Shown: piece after piece, positions 1 to 6,423 of the stretch
Position numbering within the stretch: the stretch's first letter is position 1
Layout: the number at the start of each line of letters is the position of its first letter
DNA from: an uncultured Bacilli bacterium
GTDB lineage: Bacteria; Bacillota_I; Bacilli_A; RF39; UBA660
Direction of reading: 5' to 3'
NCBI GenBank assembly: GCA_934096945.1
Contig: CAKOND010000002.1
Coordinates: forward strand, 56,886-120,885
DNA: 64,000 bases
Notes under the pieces: model-generated
What the model saw: only the letters and a program-made list of their open reading frames with translations
What the model was told of the DNA's origin: nothing
The model's database searches: none
Position numbers and translations under genes: made by a program

Positions 1-1
1 G

Positions 2-1186
2 TATGATAAGACATATCGTGAATGTAAGATGAAAGTTGATGAACTTAGAAGTAAAAGAAATGATTTAAGTGCATCAATTGGGAGTCTTATGCGTGAAGGC
101 AAAAAAGATGAAGCAGAAAAAATTAAGCTAGAAGTTGGAAACATCAATAATGAAATAGCTGAATATGAAGAAAAAGAAGAAAAGTTAGAAAAAGAAATTA
201 GAGATAGAATGCTGGTTATTCCAAATATAATTGATGCCAGTGTGCCAATTGGAAAAGATGATAGTGAAAATGTTGAAGTTGAAAAATTTGGTGAACCAAT
301 TGTGCCAGATTATGAGATTCCTTATCATGCTGATATAATAGCTAGTGTAAATGGAATGGATAAAGAAGCTGCTGGAAGAACAAGTGGGGAAGGATTTTAC
401 TATTTAATGGGAGATATTGCTAGACTTCATGAAGCAATGCTTGCTTATGCTCGTGATTACATGATTAAAAAAGGTTTTACTTATTGTGTGCCACCATTTA
501 TGATACATGGCAGTGTCGTTACTGGTGTTATGTCATTTCCGGAAATGGAAGCTATGATGTATAAAATTGAAGGTGAGGATTTATATCTTATTGGTACAAG
601 CGAACATTCAATGATTGGTAAGTTCCAAGGTCAAATGCTAAAAAAAAGTGATTTACCTATCAAAATGACTTCTTATTCACCATGCTTTAGAAAAGAAGGG
701 GGCTCTCATGGTCTTGAAGAACGTGGGCTTTATCGTGTACACCAATTTGAAAAACAAGAAATGATAGTTTTATGCGAACCAGAAGAAGCAATGGATTGGT
801 ATAATAAGATGTGGAAATATACTGTAGAAATATTTAGAAATATGGATATACCTGTTAGACAACTTGAATGTTGTAGTGGTGATTTAGCGGATTTGAAAGT
901 TAAATCTTGCGACATTGAAGCTTGGAGCCCTAGACAACAAAAATACTTTGAGGTTGGTTCTTGTTCTAACTTGGGTGATGCACAAGCAAGAAGATTGGGT
1001 ATTAGAGTTAAAGGAGAAAAAGGAAATTACTACTTAAATTCTTTGAATAATACTTGTGTTGCAACTCCGAGAGGGCTTATTGCATTAATAGAAAATAATT
1101 ATCAAAAAGATGGAAGTATAAAAGTTCCAGAAGTTTTACAACCTTATATGGGTGGTTTGGAAGTTATTGTTTCACAAAAAAAATAA
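2..1186 (+). CDS. serS: Seryl-tRNA synthetase, 5' end cut by window edge
   Basis: Charges tRNA-Ser with serine in the cytosol. The frame is open back to base 2, and the codons before the first in-window ATG (base 29) read through the N-terminal coiled-coil arm, so the real start lies outside. Visible class II features: the coiled-coil arm (about residues 1-65), motif 2 around CFRKEGGSHG followed by an LYRVHQFEKQEM stretch, and motif 3 near the C-terminus (TPRGLIALIEN). The motif 2/3 region reads SGDLADLKVKSCDIEAWSP and YFEVGSCSNLGDAQARR, which departs from the usual bacterial TGDMGFSA / YREISSCSN form, so this may be a divergent SerRS subtype (inference). Assignment is firm. Confidence 0.95.
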   Translation, partial: YDKTYRECKMKVDELRSKRNDLSASIGSLMREGKKDEAEKIKLEVGNINNEIAEYEEKEEKLEKEIRDRMLVIPNIIDASVPIGKDDSENVEVEKFGEPIVPDYEIPYHADIIASVNGMDKEAAGRTSGEGFYYLMGDIARLHEAMLAYARDYMIKKGFTYCVPPFMIHGSVVTGVMSFPEMEAMMYKIEGEDLYLIGTSEHSMIGKFQGQMLKKSDLPIKMTSYSPCFRKEGGSHGLEERGLYRVHQFEKQEMIVLCEPEEAMDWYNKMWKYTVEIFRNMDIPVRQLECCSGDLADLKVKSCDIEAWSPRQQKYFEVGSCSNLGDAQARRLGIRVKGEKGNYYLNSLNNTCVATPRGLIALIENNYQKDGSIKVPEVLQPYMGGLEVIVSQKK

Positions 1187-1207
1187 TATAAAAAGAGGGG
1201 GATTACC

Positions 1208-1849
1208 ATGTTTTTTAGTATTGGATTTTGGTTTTCCACGGTGGTTTTTACTAAAATAGTAAGAAATAAAATTAATAAATTTATAATCAATAATTATAAA
1301 AATTTAAGTAAAAGATTAAAAATGCAAGTTGATGAATTACTTGATCTAAATTTTTTTACAAAAGCTGGTATTATGGACTATATTCCTATTATAAATGTTT
1401 TGAATACTTGGATTAAATTAGAATGTTTGTGTGATGAATATGAACAAGTAAAAAAAGATATTTATAGAGATTTTCCTGTGTTAGAGTTTCAAGAAAAAGT
1501 TGATAAAAATAATATAGGCAGAACTTATGATGAAGAAAAAATGTATTTTATTGGTTATTTTTGGAATAGTAGACCTATGAATATATTTTTTAAATTTAAT
1601 GGTGAAGAGTTAATAATTTTAGATAAATCGTCATCAATATTTAGCACATTATCTGATGAAGAAAAAGAAGATTATTTACTTTATTTGCTTTATTCTTGGT
1701 ATAATGGTGGTTATTGTTATTTAAATGGAAGTAATAATTTAAACGAAGTATTTAGTGAAAATTTAGTTAATGTATTGTACCAAAAATATGGCGGTGTACA
1801 GATATTGTGTCAAGAAGAAACAATGATATTATCAAGAAAGCGTAAATAG
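1208..1849 (+). CDS. Hypothetical protein, one N-terminal hydrophobic segment
   Basis: I do not recognise this 213-residue protein. It begins after a strong AGAGGGGG ribosome site, 22 bases past serS, so it is probably co-transcribed with serS. The first 20 residues are hydrophobic (FFSIGFWFSTVVFTKIV) and may anchor it in the membrane; the rest is charged, acidic and soluble-looking, rich in Tyr, Asp and Glu, with no catalytic motif I can name. A terminator overlaps its stop codon, closing the operon. Codon use matches its neighbours. Confidence 0.75.
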   Translation: MFFSIGFWFSTVVFTKIVRNKINKFIINNYKNLSKRLKMQVDELLDLNFFTKAGIMDYIPIINVLNTWIKLECLCDEYEQVKKDIYRDFPVLEFQEKVDKNNIGRTYDEEKMYFIGYFWNSRPMNIFFKFNGEELIILDKSSSIFSTLSDEEKEDYLLYLLYSWYNGGYCYLNGSNNLNEVFSENLVNVLYQKYGGVQILCQEETMILSRKRK

Positions 1850-1865
1850 TTTTCTTGATTTTTTG
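1831..1865 (+). terminator. Intrinsic terminator closing the serS operon
   Basis: A 9-bp stem (ATCAAGAAA paired with TTTCTTGAT) is followed by six T residues. It overlaps the last codons of the hypothetical gene ending at 1849. Confidence 0.8.
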
Positions 1866-1905
1866 TATAGATGCGTAAACTCATGCATTTTAGTGGGTCA
1901 CTTTT

Positions 1906-1928
1906 TGACATGTTTTGTCGAAAGTGTT
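1906..1928 (+). promoter_or_regulatory. Spo0A-box element (copy of the spoIIA promoter element)
   Basis: The 17-mer TGACATGTTTTGTCGAA contains a perfect Spo0A box (TTTGTCGAA at 1914-1922). The same 17-mer, followed in both cases by one variable base and GTGTT, recurs at 40977-40999 ahead of spoIIAA. Here the next gene downstream is miaB, 170 bases away. Spo0A control is inferred from the box; no clean -10 at the spoIIG-type spacing is visible at this copy. Confidence 0.5.
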
Positions 1929-1962
1929 GAAATATAAAAAATAGATGTTAAAATGATTACCT

Positions 1963-2052
1963 GAAAGCGGGTTTTGGTTAATATTTTATTATTTTATTTG
2001 TACTTATTTACTTCCATAACTATATTCCTATTAATTAACCAAAACAGCTTTC
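1963..2052. repeat. Long imperfect inverted repeat upstream of miaB
   Basis: Left arm GAAAGC + GTTTTGGTTAAT (1963-1982) pairs with right arm ATTAACCAAAAC + GCTTTC (2034-2052), about 18 bp in two blocks enclosing an AT-rich 51-base loop. There is no T tail, so it is not a simple terminator. It may be a small palindromic (MITE-like) insertion or a long leader hairpin of miaB. I see no second copy in the window. Confidence 0.5.
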
Positions 2053-2101
2053 ATTAATTTAAATATTATGGTAAAATAATGTTTTGAAGGGAAGGTGTTT
2101 T

Positions 2102-3514
2102 ATGAATTTACCAAATTTAGCTGTTGCTGCAGATAGAAAGAAAGTATTGGTTAAAGAAGAAAGATTAAATATAAATATTAAGCCAATTTATAAAGGAAAA
2201 AAATATTTCTTAAGGACTTATGGATGTCAAATGAATGTTCATGACTCAGAAGAAATTAAATATTATTTAGAAAGTCTAGGGTATGAAGCTGTTGATGAAT
2301 TAGAAAAAGCGGACATTGTTGTTCTTAATACCTGTGCCATTAGAGAAAATGCTAAAGATAAAGTGTTCGGTTATTTGGGAAGGTGCAAACATTTAAAAAA
2401 AGAAAAACCAAATTTAATTATAGCGGTTACGGGTTGTTTGATGCAAAAACCTAATGAAATTGAAGAAATACATAATAGACATAAATATATTGATATTGTT
2501 ATTGGTACTCATAATTTAAATGAACTTCCTAATTTGATTGAGGAAGCTAATAATAAAAAAACTCAAAATATTGAAGTTTATTCTAATAGCGATGTTGTTT
2601 TTGAAAATGTAAAATATAATAGAGATTCTAAAATCAGTGCGTGGATAAATATTATTTATGGCTGTGACAAATTTTGTACCTATTGTATTGTTCCTTTTAC
2701 TCGTGGTAGGGAAAGAAGTCGTAAGATGGAAGAAGTTCTTGAGGAAGTTAGCAATTTGAAAGAACAAGGTTATATGGAAGTTACTTTACTTGGACAAAAT
2801 GTTAATGCGTATGGAAAAGATTTAGATTTGGGTTATGATTTTGCAACACTTTTGGAAGAAGTAGCAAAAATAGGTATTCCAAGAATTAGATTTGTAACTT
2901 CACATCCATGGAATTTTACAGATAAAATGATTGATGTTATTGCAAAATATGATAATATTATGCCTTATGTTCATTTGCCAATTCAATCAGGTAGCGATGA
3001 TATTCTTAGAAAAATGAATAGAAAATATACAATTGATGAATATAAAAAGCTTTTTGACCAAATTAAAAACAAAGTTAAAGATGTTGCTATTACTACAGAT
3101 ATTATTGTTGGTTTTCCAAATGAAACTGATGAGGATTTTAAAAAAACTTTAGATATTGTAAATTATTGTAAGTATGATGGTGCATATACGTTTATTTTCT
3201 CACCAAGAGAAGGTACAGCGGCGGCTAGAATGGAAGATAAAGTTTCAATGGAAGTTAAGGAAAAAAGATTACAAGAACTAAATAATCTTGTTAATAAATA
3301 TTCTTTAGAAAGTAATCAAAGGTTGGTTGGAAAAGTTGTTGAAGTTTTAGTAAATGGCATTAGTGAAAAAGATAATAATAAAGTTTATGGTTATACTGAT
3401 ACGATGAAATTAGTTAATATTGTTGGTGGAAATGAATTAATTGGTAAGATTGTGCAAGTTAAAATAACAGATGCTAAAAGTTTTAGTTTAGATGGTGAAA
3501 TTAGTCAAGAATAA
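2102..3514 (+). CDS. miaB: tRNA-2-methylthio-N6-dimethylallyladenosine synthase MiaB
   Basis: Radical SAM methylthiotransferase that adds a 2-methylthio group to i6A37 of tRNAs reading UNN codons. An N-terminal UPF0004 domain carries three cluster cysteines (CQMN, NTCAI, CLMQ at about residues 42, 77 and 111). A radical SAM CxxxCxxC site (CDKFCTYC, about 188-195) follows, with a C-terminal TRAM domain (from about 400). A TTG at 2084 is in frame, but the GAAGGGAAGG site at 2085-2095 sits inside that extension and is correctly spaced for the ATG at 2102. The length, 470 residues, is normal. A terminator overlaps the stop. Confidence 0.95.
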   Translation: MNLPNLAVAADRKKVLVKEERLNINIKPIYKGKKYFLRTYGCQMNVHDSEEIKYYLESLGYEAVDELEKADIVVLNTCAIRENAKDKVFGYLGRCKHLKKEKPNLIIAVTGCLMQKPNEIEEIHNRHKYIDIVIGTHNLNELPNLIEEANNKKTQNIEVYSNSDVVFENVKYNRDSKISAWINIIYGCDKFCTYCIVPFTRGRERSRKMEEVLEEVSNLKEQGYMEVTLLGQNVNAYGKDLDLGYDFATLLEEVAKIGIPRIRFVTSHPWNFTDKMIDVIAKYDNIMPYVHLPIQSGSDDILRKMNRKYTIDEYKKLFDQIKNKVKDVAITTDIIVGFPNETDEDFKKTLDIVNYCKYDGAYTFIFSPREGTAAARMEDKVSMEVKEKRLQELNNLVNKYSLESNQRLVGKVVEVLVNGISEKDNNKVYGYTDTMKLVNIVGGNELIGKIVQVKITDAKSFSLDGEISQE

Positions 3515-3530
3515 ATTACTTGACTTTTTT
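3504..3530 (+). terminator. Intrinsic terminator of miaB
   Basis: GTCAAG (3504-3509) pairs with CTTGAC (3519-3524), followed by seven T residues. It overlaps the miaB stop codon. Confidence 0.8.
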
Positions 3531-3565
3531 TGTTTTACTTTTAATCAAAAGGGACGAGCAACCAT

Positions 3566-3590
3566 AAAAAAAAGTCCATAAGGACTTTTG
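3566..3590 (-). terminator. Terminator of the tRNA operon
   Basis: On the minus strand AAGTCCT / AGGACTT forms a short-loop hairpin followed by a run of T (the A run at 3566-3573 on the plus strand), just past the tRNA-Lys 3' end. It ends the 4280-3600 tRNA transcript. Confidence 0.75.
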
Positions 3591-3599
3591 ATTTTTAAA

Positions 3600-3675
3600 T
3601 GGTGGCTCGTCTGGGATTCGAACCCAGGACCCTTTGATTAAAAGTCAAATGCTCTACCTACTGAGCTAACGAACC
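3600..3675 (-). tRNA. tRNA-Lys(UUU)
   Basis: A 76-nt cloverleaf with encoded CCA. Anticodon loop CTTTTAA gives anticodon TTT. Acceptor GGTTCGT pairs with ACGAGCC, with one G-U. Last gene of the minus-strand tRNA cluster. Confidence 0.95.
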
Positions 3676-3693
3676 AAAAACAAAAATATAAAA

Positions 3694-3769
3694 TGGCTGC
3701 CTCGGCAGGATTCGAACCGGCGGAATGTCAGAGTCAAAGTCTGATGCCTTACCACTTGGCTACGAGGCA
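3694..3769 (-). tRNA. tRNA-Gln(UUG)
   Basis: A 76-nt cloverleaf, acceptor TGCCTCG / CGAGGCA, anticodon TTG, CCA encoded. The 5' base pair is U-A, as usual for tRNA-Gln. Confidence 0.95.
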
Positions 3770-3780
3770 ATTTTAATAAA

Positions 3781-3864
3781 TGGTGGGGAGACATAGATTT
3801 GAACTATGGAACCCGAAGGAACAGATTTACAGTCTGCCGCGTTTGACCACTTCGCTATCTCCCC
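3781..3864 (-). tRNA. tRNA-Tyr(GUA)
   Basis: An 84-nt tRNA with a long variable arm, acceptor GGGGAGA / TCTCCCC, anticodon GTA, CCA encoded. Part of the same cluster. Confidence 0.95.
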
Positions 3865-3871
3865 AAAAAAA

Positions 3872-4188
3872 TGGTGCCGACAGAGAGAGTCGAACTCCCA
3901 ACCTACTGATTCATACTACTATAGTTTTCACTACCACATATGTGTTTGTAGTCTGGACTTTCTCTTAACCATATTCGTTAAAGAACTTAGGCTCATCGTA
4001 TAAAGTCTCTACACTTGGTTATACAACCTAGCTCGGGATTGTCATATAATAATATTTATTATGAAGAGTTCCCCGAATTAGCGATGTCCACCTTAATTGT
4101 TTCCAACTAAGGGTGCAAGATAGTTCAAAAAAGTATATATTACTTCTATCCCACAAGTCAGTTGCGCTGCCAGTTACGCTATGTCGGC
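3872..4188 (-). tRNA. tRNA-Thr(UGU), split by a group I intron
   Basis: The 5' exon (4188-4153, 36 nt) carries the acceptor strand GCCGACA, the D arm and the anticodon stem-loop up to U36. The 3' exon (3911-3872, 40 nt) begins at A37 and carries the rest, ending GTCGGC-A-CCA. Joined, they form a normal 76-nt tRNA with loop CTTGTAA, anticodon TGT (Thr). The insertion is exactly between U36 and A37. Without splicing this tRNA could not function; I see no uninterrupted tRNA-Thr(UGU) in the window. Confidence 0.93.
3912..4152 (-). ncRNA. Group I self-splicing intron in tRNA-Thr
   Basis: A 241-nt intron whose group I core can be traced by eye on the minus strand. In P1, exon GU and intron GGGATAG pair with CTATCTTGCA, placing a U-G wobble at the 5' splice site. 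P2 is a hairpin with a GAAA loop. P3 pairs CATCG with CGATG. P4 pairs TCGGG with CCCGA. P6 is GGTT/AACC. P7 pairs GACTTT (in AGAGACTTTA) with AAAGTC (in AGAAAGTCC). P8 and a P9 hairpin (ACTAC/GTAGT) follow. The intron ends in G (omega-G). It is too short for a homing endonuclease. The compact form resembles the bacterial tRNA introns of subgroup IC3 (subgroup is inference). Confidence 0.9.
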
Positions 4189-4203
4189 AAAATATAAATA
4201 AAA

Positions 4204-4280
4204 TGGTGGGCGCTATAGGACTCGAACCTATGACATCCTGCTTGTAAGGCAGACACTCTAACCAACTGAGTTAAGCGCCC
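4204..4280 (-). tRNA. tRNA-Val(UAC)
   Basis: A 77-nt cloverleaf, acceptor GGGCGCT / AGCGCCC, anticodon TAC, CCA encoded. Upstream-most member of the 4280-3600 group. Confidence 0.95.
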
Positions 4281-4690
4281 ATGTCTCGATGACAATTAAG
4301 ATTATACCAGAAGGCAGACGCAAATGCAAGTAATTTTTACAAATTTTATCTATTTTTTTAATAATTCTTATTATATTGGCATATTTTAAATAATTTTTTT
4401 GTAAATTATTCGTAATCTTATGTATTTTTTTTGTATATTTTTTGAAAATAAAAAGAAGAAAGTTGTCGTACTCCTTCTTTGTGGATAGAATCCACTTTCT
4501 CCAATTAATGCTTGGTAAAGGAATTATTTCCTTTACATATACTATTTTAACATATTTGAAAAAAAATACTAGTCTTTTTTTGAATATTTGTAAAATAATT
4601 TTTGTTTTACTTTAGATTTTGTAGTTTTATGCTTTTAGCTGCCAATTTTTTTGTTTTTTTTAAATAGTTTCTTTAAGGACTAGGGGTTGC
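4281..4690. other. Non-coding gap between tRNA groups with stacked hairpins
   Basis: No gene is visible. On the minus strand three hairpins follow one another: GTAAAGGAA/TTCCTTTAC with an ATAA loop (4515-4536), GTGGAT/ATCCAC (4481-4495), and AAGAAG/CTTCTT (4453-4479) followed by T-rich sequence. This is compatible with a small RNA or tRNA-operon leader of about 90 nt ending near 4448. I recognise no family. The rest is featureless AT-rich sequence. Confidence 0.35.
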
Positions 4691-4693
4691 ATG

Positions 4694-4720
4694 AAAAAAA
4701 CTAGGTTATCCTAGTTTTTT
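4694..4720 (-). terminator. Terminator after tRNA-Pro
   Basis: CTAGG-TTAT-CCTAG (4701-4714) flanked by A7 and T6 runs. It works on the minus strand to end the tRNA-Arg/tRNA-Pro transcript. Confidence 0.75.
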
Positions 4721-4730
4721 GTTTCAAATC

Positions 4731-4807
4731 TGGTCGAGAAGACAGGATTTGAACCTGCAACCCCTAGGTCCCAAACCTAGTGCACTACCAAATTGTGCTA
4801 CTTCTCG
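4731..4807 (-). tRNA. tRNA-Pro(UGG)
   Basis: A 77-nt cloverleaf, acceptor CGAGAAG / CTTCTCG, anticodon loop TTTGGGA with anticodon TGG, CCA encoded. Confidence 0.95.
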
Positions 4808-4826
4808 AAAATATTTATAAAAAAAT

Positions 4827-4903
4827 TGGTACGCCCAAAGGGATTCGAACCCCCAACCTTTAGATCCGTAGTCTAACGCTCTATCCAGTTGAGCTATGGG
4901 CGC
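4827..4903 (-). tRNA. tRNA-Arg(ACG)
   Basis: A 77-nt cloverleaf, anticodon ACG (read as ICG after TadA editing in the known family), CCA encoded, and a G1-U72 wobble closing the acceptor stem. Confidence 0.93.
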
Positions 4904-5119
4904 GTATTCTTCTAGTGCATTTACATTATATTACAATAATTCTATTAAAGTCAATATTTTATGCCAATTTTTTTCTTATTTTTGTCTTTTTAAATGTTTT
5001 TCTTTATATTTTTTCTTTTAAATTTAAATTTTTTCATAAAAAAACAATAAAATTTGCAAAAAAATAAACAAATTCGATGCTCGTGACAAAAAACAGCAAA
5101 TTTCGCGTTTTCGAAGTGC

Positions 5120-5125
5120 TATAAT
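5120..5125 (+). promoter_or_regulatory. -10 box immediately before the 5134 start codon
   Basis: A perfect TATAAT lies 8 bases before the ATG at 5134, so transcription should start at or next to the ATG. No ribosome site is present. The mRNA looks leaderless (inference). Confidence 0.5.
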
Positions 5126-5133
5126 AATTAACT

Positions 5134-5946
5134 ATGAAGCCAAAAATAGAAGAAAATGTAAAAAAATTATTGATTGAGTTTTATTTAATCCAATGTAAAG
5201 GTTGGGTAAAGAGCCAAGGAAAAGGTACAAGTGCTGCTGGAACAACACTAGAGTACCTACTAGGTAAGAAGGAGGATGCAAAATCTTTACCAGACTATTA
5301 CGGAATTGAGTTAAAAACTAAACTCGCTACAAGCACATATCCAATTAGGCTATTTAGTGCTGTTCTTGATAACAGACCTAATGTGATGAATGAGCTTTAT
5401 GAAAAGTGTTCTTGGAAAAGAACTCGTAACGAAGGTGAAAGAGAATTATATGACTTTATTAATGCCACAAAATTTTCTAATACCCATCGAAAGTATGCTT
5501 TTAAATTGAATGTTGATCGCAAGAAAAAACGCGTTGATCTTCTTTTATACAATAATTGGGATAAAAAAATGGTAAATAACAATATGTCTTGGTCATTTGA
5601 TGAACTTGAATTAAGGTTAACAACCAAGTTATCATGTCTAGCAATTATTCATGCGTGGAAAAAAACTTTAAAATCTACAAATTCTGAATATTTTAAATAT
5701 ACCAATATGAATTTGTATTATTTAAAATCTTTCAAAAATTTTATTGATTTACTGGAAAACGGAAAAATTGGAGTGGATCTTAAAATGTATCCGTATTATA
5801 CTGGAGAAAACCGAGGCAAACTTCGTAACCGCGAAACAACATTTGTCATAAGTGAAGAAGACATTCCATTATTATTTGATAAAATAGATTTAAAAGTAAA
5901 TGATATTGTAAAGGAAACTCCTAAAGAAGAAAATAAACAAATTTAA
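5134..5946 (+). CDS. MvaI/BcnI-like (MutH-type) restriction endonuclease, orphan
   Basis: 270 residues. The N-terminal third carries a signature shared by MvaI/BcnI, MutH and Sau3AI-type nucleases: a GKGT...GTTLEYLLG segment (about residues 28-44) followed by PDYYGIELKTK (about 54-64), supplying the E and D...ExK metal-binding residues of a PD-(D/E)xK fold. The central region is rich in Lys, Arg and Trp, as expected for DNA contact. Family assignment is by motif, not by overall alignment. No DNA methyltransferase lies nearby, so as a restriction enzyme it would be solitary. A leaderless start is suggested by the TATAAT at 5120. The next gene is a small membrane protein. Confidence 0.65.
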   Translation: MKPKIEENVKKLLIEFYLIQCKGWVKSQGKGTSAAGTTLEYLLGKKEDAKSLPDYYGIELKTKLATSTYPIRLFSAVLDNRPNVMNELYEKCSWKRTRNEGERELYDFINATKFSNTHRKYAFKLNVDRKKKRVDLLLYNNWDKKMVNNNMSWSFDELELRLTTKLSCLAIIHAWKKTLKSTNSEYFKYTNMNLYYLKSFKNFIDLLENGKIGVDLKMYPYYTGENRGKLRNRETTFVISEEDIPLLFDKIDLKVNDIVKETPKEENKQI

Positions 5947-5979
5947 ATATTTTCTTCTTTTTCTTTAATATAATTTATT

Positions 5980-6357
5980 ATGGGTGAAGATTTAAGTCGT
6001 TTAAAAGATATAAAAATTGAAAATTATATTTGGATAATTTACATAGGTATTATTATTTTAAGTTGGTATGCAAACTGCAAAGAAACAGACTATATTATCA
6101 ATAAAAGTGAAAATTCTAAAAAACAGTACCAAGCTTTAATGATTTTAATTTTTACTATTTTACTCATTATATATTATTATTTTACAATAGATTCACACGA
6201 AGATATTAAAAAATTAACTTCTTTTGACTCAAAGAAAAAAATAATTTTGCGCTATGCTTCTTTCATTGGCTCATTTTTAATTCTAATTAGTGGGATTATA
6301 TTTTTAATTATAGCTATTTTAGATGATAATATTGATACAGAAATTGCATTTAATTAA
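5980..6357 (+). CDS. Small membrane protein, three predicted helices
   Basis: 125 residues, unrecognised. Hydrophobic segments lie at about residues 14-30 (IWIIYIGIIILSWYA), 49-66 and 92-116, separated by lysine-rich loops. A TATAAT at 5969-5974 sits just 5 bases ahead of the ATG, so, like the gene before it, the message may be leaderless. It could be a companion of the endonuclease at 5134 but nothing proves this. Confidence 0.6.
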   Translation: MGEDLSRLKDIKIENYIWIIYIGIIILSWYANCKETDYIINKSENSKKQYQALMILIFTILLIIYYYFTIDSHEDIKKLTSFDSKKKIILRYASFIGSFLILISGIIFLIIAILDDNIDTEIAFN

Positions 6358-6423
6358 TATTTACAACCACCCATGTTCATAGTATAATAGTTTCAATAAA
6401 AACTTAGAAGTGGGTGTACTTTT

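Noticed and set aside
3780..4003. Two short plus-strand ORFs over the tRNA-Tyr/tRNA-Thr region
   Set aside because: They are read through tRNA genes and the intron on the other strand; no ribosome site.
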